NCBI GenBank assembly: GCA_963820415.1
Contig: CAWFZT010000015.1
Location: forward strand, 65,040-129,039
Source: CAWFZT01 sp963820415
GTDB lineage: Bacteria > Chloroflexota > Anaerolineae > Anaerolineales > Anaerolineaceae
Direction: 5' to 3'
Length of the DNA stretch: 64,000 nucleotides
Position numbers and translations under genes: made by a program
Part shown: one piece after another, positions 34,617-44,376 of the stretch
Layout: the number at the start of each line of letters is the position of its first letter
Position numbering within the stretch: the first letter of the stretch is position 1
Notes under the pieces: model-generated
Databases searched by the model: none
Told to the model about the DNA's origin: nothing
What the model saw: the letters and a program-made list of their open reading frames with translations, nothing else

Positions 34617-35872
34617 TCAAGGTCTAGAGGAATATTTTTTCTTCAATAACCGGTCTCTCCGTTTTTGTAGATCAGCGCTCAAATTTCTACGGATAAATGG
34701 ATTCATTTCGGTTTCCGGGATCAGTTCTAGCGCATACCCCGTCCAAAGGATTGCCTGGTCGTAATCACGTTGTTGGTGTTCGTAATATTTGGCCAACTCG
34801 ATATACGCCTCAAGGTGTTTATGCCCAGCAGCTCTTTTCCAGAGATTCACTGCATTTTCCCAATTTTCCTGCCGCCGGTATAGCTGGGCAAATCGTTCCA
34901 GAGTTTGAATAAAAAATTCTTTAGGAAGACCCTGGTCGAGCCCTCGTTCATATAGGAGTATGGCAGTTTCAAAATCCTGCATTTCTTCGTATAGGTGAGC
35001 CAAAGCTACCAAATCCAACCCCGGCAAGAACCGGTTTTCCAGGGGATTTTCTAACATATCCGCCATGTAATTAAATAACGCAGCCAGCGAGAGGATATCC
35101 ATCACATTGTGATAAAAAACACCTTCTAGCGGCCGGGCATCTCCGGTCTTTAGGTAATCGAAATAGATCCCAGGTATCATCCAGCCCGGCACTTCCTCAC
35201 GGGCGCGTTGCAAGCCCAGGATTTCGTTTTCCAGGCTTGATAAAGCGCGACTGGGAAGGCGATTACGCCATAATCGGCGTGCAAGGGGTAAAAGGTCAAT
35301 GTGGTATAGGTCTGAAAATGGCGAAGTAAAACCATTCAGCACATGTCGCGTATTCAGGAGTGGGATATCAAAAGCTCTGCCATTAAAAGTAACAATGGTG
35401 TCAAATGGATCTACGAGCTGTGTGATCGCAGCTAACAATGCTGATTCCTGGCCGGATCGCGCATGAAGATCTGGATCAGCTTGAAACCGTTTTCAATCCT
35501 GAAGCCAATCCCCACCAGGAACACAAACGTTCCGGTTCCCCCTGACAGGCCGCTGGTCTCTGTGTCTATAAAAGCCAGACTGGATAGCCCATTCGTAAAT
35601 AAATTGGGGATCTTCGCCCATTGAGCCAGAATTTTCGGGCTGACCACTGCGGTTAGAGCGACTTTCCCCTGTTGGTGTTCATCTGGAAAAATCTGTTCGG
35701 CAATGAAGGTGGTTCCAAAAGCGGTATTAAGATCAGACCCCTGAACAACATTCTCAATGGGAAATTTCTTGGCCAAACGCTGCCTAACGTCAGGTGAAGG
35801 AGGCCGTTTGCTTGTCTCGCTAGCGCCCAGAGATAACCCTAACGATTTCAGTTTATCGGATAACGATTCCAT
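34617..35872 (-). pseudogene. mrfB: MrfB/YprB-like 3'-5' exonuclease with TPR tail, frameshifted
   Basis: The frames 35872-35432 and 35438-34617 together encode a DEDD-type RNase H-like exonuclease (FIDTETSGLSGGTGTF, TIVTFNGRAFDIPLLNTRH, YHNVMDILSLAALF) followed by helical TPR-like repeats to the end (about 418 residues). A single-base loss around 35450-35453 (CC, plus strand) breaks the frame; restoring it gives DPGQESALLAA. MrfB works with MrfA in repair of mitomycin-type DNA damage in Bacillus. It lies 7 bp after mrfA. Confidence 0.88.
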
Positions 35873-35879
35873 GTTTCAA

Positions 35880-38420
35880 TCAAGTCTCTGGATGGCACAA
35901 TTCTTCCAGAATTGCCAGGGTTTCCTGCTTTCCGCCAATGCCATTTTCTCCGGCTGGCCCCACGCAAGCTGGGCAACCTTCCTGGCATTCACAATTGCGC
36001 ACCAATTCCAATGAATGCTGTATCAGTTCGTCGTGAATACGATAAGCTTCTTCGCTCAACCCAATTCCACCGGGGATCTGGTCATAGATAGCGACAGTGG
36101 ATTGTTTATCGCCTAAAGGGGCTTGAGAATCAAAGTATACTCCAAGGTCGCTGCTATCGCACATCAGGAACAAGGGAGAAATTTGCTGCATTACGTAGCT
36201 CAACCCAGCCAGTCCGCTACGCATTTTAATTACTATTTCCGCTCGCCGGTGACAGGTTGAGCAAAGTGTGATCAGATTGTCTAATTGGTTGGCCAGCTCA
36301 TACGAGGTAAACGCCTTAAATGGTATTTTGTGGTGAACGTGATGTGCCTGGTCTTGTTCTACAGCTCCGCACACCTGGCAGGTGAAATGGTCGCGCAGAC
36401 GTGCCATCTTCTTCTGTAAAGACCAATTGGGACCATAATCATTGACTTCATTCTTCCAAAGCCTTTTTTCTTGGATCCTTTCCATGGTTGCCCGGTCGAT
36501 GGTAAGCCAGTAGGCCACGGTCCTTAATTCGGTAGAAGGTAAATCCAGGGGATAATCGCCAAGGTTCTCTCGGTTGGTCCAATGGATCCTCCGATAGCCA
36601 GTAACCTGCTCAGTCACCAGAATATCCCCGTAAAAAGCGTGGCCTCCGTTTACTACCTTTTCACGCAGTGTGGATAATCGTTCGATATCCACACGGCTGT
36701 GCGGAATAGTGAAATAGTCTACCTCGGAAGGTAACATTTTTACCAGCTTATTTTCCAGGTCAAGTTCTGCGACCTGGTAAGTTTCACCTTCGTGCATATA
36801 TATGGCGTTCGGGTGGACCATCCATAATACGCTTTCCTGGTCAACCTCGCCCACCGTATTCCATCGATCATCGACAAGCGCCTGTAAGGTAAAAGTCGAA
36901 CCCGATACACTTCTTAGGGAAATTTCATTGGCCGGATATTGATCCGCCATCCAGAAGTATCTATCGCCCGAAAGATGTAAGACCTCGATCTGTTCAAGGT
37001 ATTCCAGCAATCCATTCAGAGTTTCCATAGGCAGCCGGCCGAAGGCTTCGTTTTTCCGGATAGGAAGCTCAAAAGCCGCGCTCTTAAGATGGTGTAAAAG
37101 GATCAGCAAATTATCCGGGTTAATTAATGCCTTCTCAGGAGATCTACCGAAGAGATAATCGGGATGCTTGACCAGAAATTGGTCAAGCGGGGTAGAAGAA
37201 GCCACCATGACTGCCAGGGCATCTTCCTCTCTCCGTCCGGCGCGACCGGTCTGCTGGCGTGTAGCAGAAATTGATCCGGGATAGCCTGCCAGTATGATAG
37301 CCCCTATGCTGCCAATGTCGATGCCCAATTCAAGAGCACTTGTAGCCACAACCGCCAGGGATTTTTTATCCCTGAGACTTTTTTCAATCGAACGTCTTTC
37401 TTGGGCCAGGTAACCACTGCGGTATCCATGCATGTAAGTCATGGAATCTGGCTGCTGGGTTTGCAGGTCTTTTAGAAGTAATTCAACCGCCCGGCGGGAG
37501 CGGGCGAACAGGATTGTCTGGATACCATAAGCTAATAAATCGCCTGCCAGGCGAGAACTTTCCGCCAAAGAGCTGCGCCGGATGCCGAGTTCTGGGATTA
37601 CGATGGGTGGATTATATAACAGAAAATTTTTCTTGCTGTGAGGTGAGCCATCTTGATCGATCAGAGTTACCGGCTCTTCTACCAGTCTTTCCGCCAACTC
37701 ATCTGGGTTAGCGATCGTGGCTGAGGTTAAAATAAACTTGGGGTGTGCGCCATAGAAATTGGCGATGCGCTTCAGGCGGCGGATTACATTGGCCACATGT
37801 GACCCGAAGACGCCCCGATAGATATGGATTTCATCGATGATGACAAAACGCAAATTCTTGAAATATTGTGACCAGAGCGTGTGGTGAGGAAGGATGGAGA
37901 TATGCAGCATATCCGGGTTGGTCATCAAAAGGCGCACTTTTGAGCGGATATTTGCGCGATGGCTGCCAGGGGTATCACCATCATAGACAGAAACCGGCGG
38001 TAGGTCAACGCCTCTGTCCCAGGTATCCCGAATAAGATTGGTGAGGATCTCCTTTTGGTCTTGAGCCAGCGCTTTGGTTGGATAGATGTATAGGGCGCAG
38101 CCATCAGGATCGCCCAGCAAACTATTTAGAACAGGCAAATTGAAACATAAGGTCTTCCCACTGGCCGTTCCAGTGACAATCACTATATTTTGCCCCGCCA
38201 GGGAAGCCTGCCAGCTATTGAGTTGGTGGGTATATAACCCGTCATAGCCTCGCTGACGAAGCGCTGCGATCAGCTTGGGGTGGATAGTTTCAGGAAAAGT
38301 AAAAATGTGGGCTGACTGTGGATTTTCAGTATGCCATTCAACGATGTTTTCCTGGATGGTTGGCTCGTTTTTCCACGCATCTATTAAATGCAGGATTGCA
38401 GATTCGGTTGGATGTGCCAT
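35880..38420 (-). CDS. mrfA: MrfA/YprA-like DEAD/DEAH helicase with HNH and MZB (DUF1998) domains
   Basis: An 846-residue SF2 helicase. Walker A is VTGTASGKTLCF, motif II is FVIIDEIHIYRG, motif III STATIAN-like (LTSATIANPDEL), and motif VI QQTGRAGRRE. The C-terminal zinc-binding domain has LGVYFDS, YDQIPGGIGLSE and CECQEGCPACVG. Before it is an HNH-like module with CQVCG, HHVHHKIPF and NLITLCSTCHRR, not in the basic MrfA layout as I know it. The ATG 38420 (AHPTESAI) is preferred over 38516, which overlaps the divergent gene. With MrfB it should act in nucleotide-level repair of crosslinks and adducts. Confidence 0.9.
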   Translation of the reverse strand: MAHPTESAILHLIDAWKNEPTIQENIVEWHTENPQSAHIFTFPETIHPKLIAALRQRGYDGLYTHQLNSWQASLAGQNIVIVTGTASGKTLCFNLPVLNSLLGDPDGCALYIYPTKALAQDQKEILTNLIRDTWDRGVDLPPVSVYDGDTPGSHRANIRSKVRLLMTNPDMLHISILPHHTLWSQYFKNLRFVIIDEIHIYRGVFGSHVANVIRRLKRIANFYGAHPKFILTSATIANPDELAERLVEEPVTLIDQDGSPHSKKNFLLYNPPIVIPELGIRRSSLAESSRLAGDLLAYGIQTILFARSRRAVELLLKDLQTQQPDSMTYMHGYRSGYLAQERRSIEKSLRDKKSLAVVATSALELGIDIGSIGAIILAGYPGSISATRQQTGRAGRREEDALAVMVASSTPLDQFLVKHPDYLFGRSPEKALINPDNLLILLHHLKSAAFELPIRKNEAFGRLPMETLNGLLEYLEQIEVLHLSGDRYFWMADQYPANEISLRSVSGSTFTLQALVDDRWNTVGEVDQESVLWMVHPNAIYMHEGETYQVAELDLENKLVKMLPSEVDYFTIPHSRVDIERLSTLREKVVNGGHAFYGDILVTEQVTGYRRIHWTNRENLGDYPLDLPSTELRTVAYWLTIDRATMERIQEKRLWKNEVNDYGPNWSLQKKMARLRDHFTCQVCGAVEQDQAHHVHHKIPFKAFTSYELANQLDNLITLCSTCHRRAEIVIKMRSGLAGLSYVMQQISPLFLMCDSSDLGVYFDSQAPLGDKQSTVAIYDQIPGGIGLSEEAYRIHDELIQHSLELVRNCECQEGCPACVGPAGENGIGGKQETLAILEELCHPET

Positions 38421-38514
38421 ATTTTCTGCATTATACTTGAATAGTCCAATGCTCTGCCTGAGAAAATGGAGGTTCTTTGGGACTTCTGTGGTGGAAAGTG
38501 GATAAAGGATTAGC

Positions 38515-39261
38515 ATGCAAGTTGTCTATATAATCGGGACGCTTCTCTATGGATGGATATTGGCTTTAATAGTGAATTACCTATCGGATGTTTTACCCTT
38601 TACCAGGTCATTTTCTCTTCCTGCATGTCCTCAATGTCATAACAATTTTTCTTTAGCAGATTATTTAACCTTCCATAAATGCCTTGGATGTGGTCGTAAA
38701 AGGTCTTTCCGCACCTGGTTTGTCCAAGCGCTTATCCCAGTGGCCTTAATTTGGCTTTTACTTAATCCGCCAGGGCGTCTAAAATTATGGATGTGTGCGA
38801 TTATTTTAGGTTTTTTTGCAGTTGTTGCCATCATCGATTATGAGCACCGGGCAATTTTGTTCCAGGAAAGTGTGGTTGGGACTCTATTAGGCCTTGCCCT
38901 GGGTTTTTATATGCATGACATTATTCCAACAATCCTGGGAGGATTGGCAGGGTTGTTGATTATGCTGGTATTGTATTACCTGGGCGTCCTTTTTGCCCGG
39001 TTAGTTGCCCGCATTCGCGGGCAGGTCTCCTCCGATATCGGTCTTGGCTTTGGGGATGTCACCCTGGCTGGGGTATTGGGACTGATGTTAGGTTGGCCAG
39101 GTATCACTATCGGCCTTATTATGGGCATTCTATTAGCAGGGATGGTTAGCGCAATATACCTGACCATCCTGATTATTAGCCGACGTTATAAGGTTTTCTC
39201 CTCTATACCATATGCCCCATTTCTGGTACTCGGATCGGCCATTTTACTGTTTCGGCCGTGA
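38515..39261 (+). CDS. Prepilin peptidase, A24 family
   Basis: A 248-residue membrane peptidase that trims and often methylates type IV prepilins. It has an N-terminal zinc-ribbon-like pair CPQC/CLGC (CxxC...CxxC), about seven hydrophobic helices, and the two catalytic aspartates in IIDYEHRAIL and LGFGDVTLAG. The full catalytic pattern is intact. ATG 38515 has AAAGGA upstream. It is divergent from mrfA and convergent with pckA. No pilin genes are in this window. The substrate may be a competence pilus (a ComEA-like gene is at 13 kb). Confidence 0.9.
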   Translation: MQVVYIIGTLLYGWILALIVNYLSDVLPFTRSFSLPACPQCHNNFSLADYLTFHKCLGCGRKRSFRTWFVQALIPVALIWLLLNPPGRLKLWMCAIILGFFAVVAIIDYEHRAILFQESVVGTLLGLALGFYMHDIIPTILGGLAGLLIMLVLYYLGVLFARLVARIRGQVSSDIGLGFGDVTLAGVLGLMLGWPGITIGLIMGILLAGMVSAIYLTILIISRRYKVFSSIPYAPFLVLGSAILLFRP

Positions 39262-39294
39262 AATACGGAATGCAGCCAAATTAAAAGAACCAAA

Positions 39295-40869
39295 TTAATC
39301 GAAGCAATCAGACTGTAGATTGTTCTTCTCGAATAGAGCGATTAATTTCTGGGCCTGCTGGCAATACGCAAGTGGGTCTGCCCAGGTTTTCTGCGGATCG
39401 AGAATTTCTGGCGGGACACCCGGACACGTCTCGGGAATGCACAATCCAAAGAATGGTTCCACATGGGTGGTGATTTTATCGAGTTTATGGTCAAGGACCG
39501 CTTCAATGATCGCCCGGGTGTGAGCCAGCTCTATCCTGGTGCCCGCTCCACATGGGCCTCCGGTCCAGCCTGTGTTAATCATCCATACCTTGACTTTGTG
39601 CCGGGAAATTTTATCCTCCAGAAGGTTGGCATAAACGCGGGGATAGAGAGGGAGAAAGGGTGCTGCAAAACAAGTCGAAAAAGTTGCCTGGGGTTCGATG
39701 CCGAGGCCTGTTTCGGTATCGGCCAATTTGGATGTATAACCCGAAAGAAAATAATAACGAATCTGCTCTCCTGAGAGCCGGGCAACTGGCGGCAAGACGC
39801 CATAAGCATCTGCGGATAAAAAGAATATATTTTCGGGATGCTCACCTCGGCCAGTTTGTATATAGTTGTCGATAAATTCGATGGGATAGGCTGCGCGGGT
39901 ATTCTCGGTTAGACTATTATCATCAAAGTCTAGCTGCCGGCTGACCAGATCTATGCCCACATTTTCGAGGACTGATCCGAACCGTTGAACTGCATTCCAT
40001 ATCAGCGGTTCGTTTTCAGTCTTAAGGTTGATCGTTTTAGCGTAGCATCCCCCCTCGAGGTTGAACACGCCATCTTCACCCCAGCCATGTTCGTCATCTC
40101 CAATAAGGAACCGTTCAGGATGGGAAGAAAGAGTCGTTTTACCAGTCCCGGATAGGCCAAAAAATAAGGTGATGTCGCCCAATTTACCCTGGTTGGCGGA
40201 ACAATGCATGGAGAGAATCCCCTGGCGCGGTAGGAGGAAATTGAGCACCGAAAAAATTGATTTTTTAATCTCTCCGGCATAACTGGTGCCGCCGATCAAG
40301 ACTATCCTGCGAGCCAGACTTATTATTATAAATGTCCCGCTTTTTGTCCCATCCTGTGAAGGAACAGCATGGAAACCCGGACAATGAAGTACAGTAAAAG
40401 AAGGTACCTGATGCTTTCTATTATCATCAGGCACTCTTCTGAGAAGATTATGGGCAAATAAACTGGTCCAGGCATTCTCACTGATGATGCGGAGAGTCAA
40501 GCTGTAAATTGGGGTAGCCCCCGCCACCATATCCTGAATGAAAATATCACGGCGCTGGAGGTAGCCAACCATTTTCGAGAAAAGCCGCTCAAATTGGTCT
40601 AGGGGGAAAGGCTGGTTAATTCGCCCCCACCAGATATCCGGATCTGTTTTGGTCACCTCATCCAATACAAGAAATTTGTCCTGTGGCGACCTGCCGGTAA
40701 ATTTTCCTGTATTGACTACCACAGCTCCGGATGCAGATAGCAGCCCTTCCTTTCTCAAGGTAAATTGCTCTACCAGGGCAGGTGGATACAGGTTCCAGTA
40801 TACGGTTTTGAAGTTACTTAGCCCCTGCTCCTCTATACCGTAATCGCCTGGAATTCCCACGTTACGCAT
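39295..40869 (-). CDS. pckA: Phosphoenolpyruvate carboxykinase (ATP)
   Basis: A 524-residue enzyme that interconverts oxaloacetate and phosphoenolpyruvate with ATP. Key motifs: NTGKFTGRSPQDKFLV, the P-loop FFGLSGTGKTTLSS, ISLARRIVLIGGTSYAGEIKKS, IGDDEHGWGEDGVFNLEGGCYAK, and MINTGWTGGPCG. Length and motifs are typical. It is the first step from oxaloacetate to sugars or, in anaerobes, a route to succinate with ATP gain. It lies 15 bp after the lipoprotein gene but is not functionally linked to it. Confidence 0.97.
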   Translation of the reverse strand: MRNVGIPGDYGIEEQGLSNFKTVYWNLYPPALVEQFTLRKEGLLSASGAVVVNTGKFTGRSPQDKFLVLDEVTKTDPDIWWGRINQPFPLDQFERLFSKMVGYLQRRDIFIQDMVAGATPIYSLTLRIISENAWTSLFAHNLLRRVPDDNRKHQVPSFTVLHCPGFHAVPSQDGTKSGTFIIISLARRIVLIGGTSYAGEIKKSIFSVLNFLLPRQGILSMHCSANQGKLGDITLFFGLSGTGKTTLSSHPERFLIGDDEHGWGEDGVFNLEGGCYAKTINLKTENEPLIWNAVQRFGSVLENVGIDLVSRQLDFDDNSLTENTRAAYPIEFIDNYIQTGRGEHPENIFFLSADAYGVLPPVARLSGEQIRYYFLSGYTSKLADTETGLGIEPQATFSTCFAAPFLPLYPRVYANLLEDKISRHKVKVWMINTGWTGGPCGAGTRIELAHTRAIIEAVLDHKLDKITTHVEPFFGLCIPETCPGVPPEILDPQKTWADPLAYCQQAQKLIALFEKNNLQSDCFD

Positions 40870-40884
40870 TTTTCCCTCAGGCTG

Positions 40885-43422
40885 CTATTTCTTGTTCGAT
40901 AACAACTTCGGGAACCAGTACCATAAGACATCTGCGGCAGGTTTTCCATGGATGGAGGATGATTTATCCTGCAGGCTGGCTGGGGGGTAATAACCTCTTG
41001 AAACGAAGCCATTCACCCAATTGCGTTGGTTGATTGCAACCAGGACGGCATTGTAAATATCTGCCTGAGCCTTCAAGTCCAAAGATCCGACTTCCTGGTT
41101 CGGGGATGGTTGGTCGAGGATCTCAAATCCCTGGCACTTGTCATTTACATTCACGCAACCGGCCGCTGCTTCAGCGATCGATGGATAATCAATACCGATA
41201 AGGGCCGGTTTTTTAGTAAAATCCCTAAGCGGTTTTATGTCCTTATCCAGGATTTTTAAGAATGCAGAAGTCATACTTGCCTGAGTGGTCTTATTCTTGT
41301 TCAATGGAGCCGACACCAGGATATACACCTGGTCAACCCCGCTGATAAATTTTGGGAAATTCTTTAATTCATTCGGATAATATATAGCCAGGATAAGCGT
41401 GCCCTGAAAGCGCTGACGTATTTCCTTGATCATTTTATTCCATCGAACATCTGCATCACCAGGAACCCCCGAGGGGGAATTATCTGGAAGTATTCCGTTC
41501 GATAACGCTGGGAGCATTCCTTCTTCACCTATTACCAACGCCTTGGCTCTAGTTGCAGTTGCGAGATCAGCGAAATTGAGCAGAAATGTCCGGTATCTGG
41601 CAAACCAGCTATTCCACCAGCCATCGCTCCTTTTGAAATTGGCCCAGGAACTAACATCCGGATCAAAGCGGGACTGTGGGAAAATGGCCACATTCAGGTT
41701 CTGGTTCTGGAAAGTGGAGGCCATCTGAAGCATATCCGGCCAAAGCGGATCTCTTCCGGGTTCGTTTTCAAGAATAGGAGGGTTCTCATTTGTATAATGC
41801 CAGATGGGCGTCAATATCACCCAATTGGCGCCGATGGCTTGTAAATTCTGAGCCGCATTTCCTAAATAGGGCTGCCAGGTAGGTGAATAATTGCTAGAGA
41901 GTTCTACTCCTGCCACGAATTGTGGTCCTCGGGCAGTAGTCTTGACTGAAACCACCTGACTCGGCTCTCCCGTAGCCTGCATCCAGTTCCAGTTCTTTAC
42001 TTCGTTTTGCAGGTTCTGTGGATTCTTCCCCGGTGTGAAAGTATAAACCTGGGCGTTCGGATCTTTGGTGGCTTCATCGTCCGCCACACCACACTGATCG
42101 TTCCGACAGAAACGGTATTTAACATTTCCAACCAAATTTAAAGGACTGTTGAGTGTAAAAGTCCACTGGTTGTTTCCCAGCGGCCACATAGGGATTGGTT
42201 CAGTCCAGGTAAAAGGATTGAATTGTATACTGACCAGATCGGTGGAAGGCGTGTTTTCAGGCACCTTGACATTAAAAGTGATTGGGGGAAAATTTTCTGA
42301 TCCCCAGGAATCAATTGTGTCAATAATAGTCAGGTCTTCGTCCGGAACGATCAGTTGGCGGACGCGGAACTGGTTATCATTGGTCAGTTCTGCATTCCAG
42401 AAACCATCACCCAAGGAATATTTATACCGCAAATCCAGACCGGCAGGCAATTCGACCATCAAGTAGTAAGTTCCGTCTGGCAAGGATTTCATAGTCGGGG
42501 CGCGATCAGCAATTGTACTAATCCCGCCTTGGAGGTCGGAAAAGGTATTCCCTAGTGGATAAATATTGCCTACCATTCTTAATGGGACGCCTGTTGTACT
42601 TCCTTTGGGTAAATGGACGATAAAGGAGATTTTTACTTTCTTGGTTGGGGTAAGCTGAAGAGGCGCAGGCGTGGTTGAATCAATAGCTACCATCGCACCT
42701 TGGGAATAGGGCTGGTAAGAACCATCGATGCTGTAGGCAACTAGATTGTGCGTACCTGGGGATAGTCCTTCCAGAATAAAAGATCCATCCGAGGAAGTGA
42801 TTGTTTGGATTCCGCCGGCAGTTACCATTACGTTCGGAATGGGTAGATTGGTGGTGGCATCAATCACCTGCCCCTGGATACGGCCTACTCCCCCTTTATA
42901 GGGAAAGTCAGTCCACCCACTGATGGTATCCTTTACGATCCCGGGGGTATTAACATAGTAAAGCCGGTATCTGACCTGGTTACCTTGGGAGTTATATTCG
43001 ATGGAAACCGGGTTGCTTTCACGTACATAACGGTAACGAAGGATCGAACCCAGGGTTACCGGAATTCTTATTGAATAATGGGTATTATCAAGTCGATCCA
43101 TTGAATAGCGTAAAATATTCAGCGACAATCCGGTTACTTCATCCAACACATCAAGAGATATTTTCTCATCTGTCGGGGTCAGGGCCGGGACTTCTACTTC
43201 AAAAGTGGTTTCGGCCAGGGGAGAGGGAGTGACAGTAGGTGTGGGTGTTATAGTCGGGGAAAGTGTCGGAGTCTGAGTGTTAGCCTGAGTCTGTGTTTGA
43301 GTTTCAGGGTGAGCTTGAGAAGATACATTCAAGCCTGGTACACATCCTGAGATGAGAACGGTAACTAACACAATCTGGAAAACGCAGATCAGAAAACTTG
43401 ATTTGGTCCGGTGAAGGATCAT
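40885..43422 (-). CDS. Large lipoprotein with glycoside-hydrolase-like and starch-binding-like domains
   Basis: An 845-residue exported lipoprotein: signal peptide with lipobox LISGC near residue 27, then a Thr/Pro-rich linker (about 40-70). It has a carboxypeptidase regulatory-like domain (GRIQGQVIDATTNLPIPNVM, about 178-250), CBM20-like modules (FNVKVPENTPSTDLVSIQF with YRFCRNDQCGVADD), and from about 508 a TIM-barrel-like region (GVELSSNYSPTWQPYL, ANWVILTPIWHYTNE). The last part resembles glycoside hydrolases such as GH113 but I cannot name catalytic residues with confidence. Probably cell-surface carbohydrate binding or hydrolysis. Confidence 0.82.
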   Translation of the reverse strand: MILHRTKSSFLICVFQIVLVTVLISGCVPGLNVSSQAHPETQTQTQANTQTPTLSPTITPTPTVTPSPLAETTFEVEVPALTPTDEKISLDVLDEVTGLSLNILRYSMDRLDNTHYSIRIPVTLGSILRYRYVRESNPVSIEYNSQGNQVRYRLYYVNTPGIVKDTISGWTDFPYKGGVGRIQGQVIDATTNLPIPNVMVTAGGIQTITSSDGSFILEGLSPGTHNLVAYSIDGSYQPYSQGAMVAIDSTTPAPLQLTPTKKVKISFIVHLPKGSTTGVPLRMVGNIYPLGNTFSDLQGGISTIADRAPTMKSLPDGTYYLMVELPAGLDLRYKYSLGDGFWNAELTNDNQFRVRQLIVPDEDLTIIDTIDSWGSENFPPITFNVKVPENTPSTDLVSIQFNPFTWTEPIPMWPLGNNQWTFTLNSPLNLVGNVKYRFCRNDQCGVADDEATKDPNAQVYTFTPGKNPQNLQNEVKNWNWMQATGEPSQVVSVKTTARGPQFVAGVELSSNYSPTWQPYLGNAAQNLQAIGANWVILTPIWHYTNENPPILENEPGRDPLWPDMLQMASTFQNQNLNVAIFPQSRFDPDVSSWANFKRSDGWWNSWFARYRTFLLNFADLATATRAKALVIGEEGMLPALSNGILPDNSPSGVPGDADVRWNKMIKEIRQRFQGTLILAIYYPNELKNFPKFISGVDQVYILVSAPLNKNKTTQASMTSAFLKILDKDIKPLRDFTKKPALIGIDYPSIAEAAAGCVNVNDKCQGFEILDQPSPNQEVGSLDLKAQADIYNAVLVAINQRNWVNGFVSRGYYPPASLQDKSSSIHGKPAADVLWYWFPKLLSNKK

Positions 43423-43480
43423 AGAGATAACCCCTTGGAGTAGATGTCTGCCTGGTCTTTAGATTTATTCCTGAACAGTT

Positions 43481-43924
43481 TTATACGTCTTTCTTCGTAA
43501 AACCGAATGTTTGGTGAATTTCCTGCTGGCGATTAGCCAGACTACCCAATACGCCATTGACGAACCTGGGTGTGCTGTCGGAGCCAAAATATTTTGCTAA
43601 TTCGATAGCTTCGTTGATTGCCACTTTGGTCGGGGTACAACCTGAGACTGCAAATTCCCACATCGCAATCCTTATTATATTCCGGTCGATCGCCGCTACC
43701 TGATCGAGTGGCCATTCTGGCGCATGTTGAGCGATAAAATCATCTAACATTCGGGTTAACGGCATAACCCCAAAAACAATTTGCCGTGAAAAATCAGCGA
43801 GGATATCATCTAATGGCTCTTCAGTCAAACGTTCCATGAGAGCCTGGGCCGGTTCATGGCCGGTCATATCGATTTCGTAAAGGACTTGCAAGGCTATACT
43901 GCGCGCCTTGGTGCGTGATTTCAT
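43481..43924 (-). CDS. nusB: Transcription antitermination factor NusB
   Basis: A 147-residue all-helical RNA-binding protein. It begins with RSIALQVLYEIDMTGHEPA and ends with VAINEAIELAKYFGSDSTPRFVNGVLGSLA, the family's two signature ends. It joins NusE (S10) on boxA RNA to support rRNA transcription. It lies 5 bp after the Asp23 gene, a common Asp23-NusB order in Gram-positive-type and Chloroflexota genomes. Confidence 0.96.
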   Translation of the reverse strand: MKSRTKARSIALQVLYEIDMTGHEPAQALMERLTEEPLDDILADFSRQIVFGVMPLTRMLDDFIAQHAPEWPLDQVAAIDRNIIRIAMWEFAVSGCTPTKVAINEAIELAKYFGSDSTPRFVNGVLGSLANRQQEIHQTFGFTKKDV

Positions 43925-43929
43925 AAGGA

Positions 43930-44286
43930 TCAGGATAAACTTTCCGGGCTGTAATCAATATCCTCAATATGAATGTTCACTTTACCCACATCCATACCAA
44001 CCATCTCAGAAATAGCCCTTGAGATCTGGTGTTGGATAGAACGGCTTACATCACGGACGTTGACATCCCGGCAGAGAATCACGAAAAGATCTGCATATAC
44101 GGTATTATTTTCAACAAGTATACGGACGCCATTGTTTACACCGTGCTTGAACACACGATTAACACCGCCAGGAACACCAGCCATCCGGCTCACGCCGGGT
44201 ACACTAATAGCGGACAAACGAGCAATCGTGACCAGGACGTCAGGTGCAATCGTGGTTTTTCCGGGTGGACGGGATTGATCACTCAT
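43930..44286 (-). CDS. Asp23/Gls24 family envelope stress protein
   Basis: A 118-residue member of the Asp23/Gls24 family. The pattern TIAPDVLVTIARLSAISVPGVSRMAG, then GVRILVENNTVYADLFVIL and ISRAISEMVGMDVGKVNIHIEDI, is typical. In Staphylococcus the protein coats the membrane and is linked to cell-envelope stress. It starts at ATG 44286 and is co-transcribed with nusB. No membrane anchor partner (AmaP) is seen next to it. Confidence 0.93.
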   Translation of the reverse strand: MSDQSRPPGKTTIAPDVLVTIARLSAISVPGVSRMAGVPGGVNRVFKHGVNNGVRILVENNTVYADLFVILCRDVNVRDVSRSIQHQISRAISEMVGMDVGKVNIHIEDIDYSPESLS

Positions 44287-44376
44287 ACATTCTCCATTAG
44301 TTAATATTAATAGATAGTCAATTATAACCCCAATCTCTGTGGCCCGGTCTTGTATTGAGTTGGCTCATTTTCAGTT

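Noticed and set aside
38421..38516. Longer mrfA start at 38516
   Set aside because: It would overlap the start codon of the divergent prepilin peptidase, leaving no room for promoters; the family begins at MAHPTES (38420).
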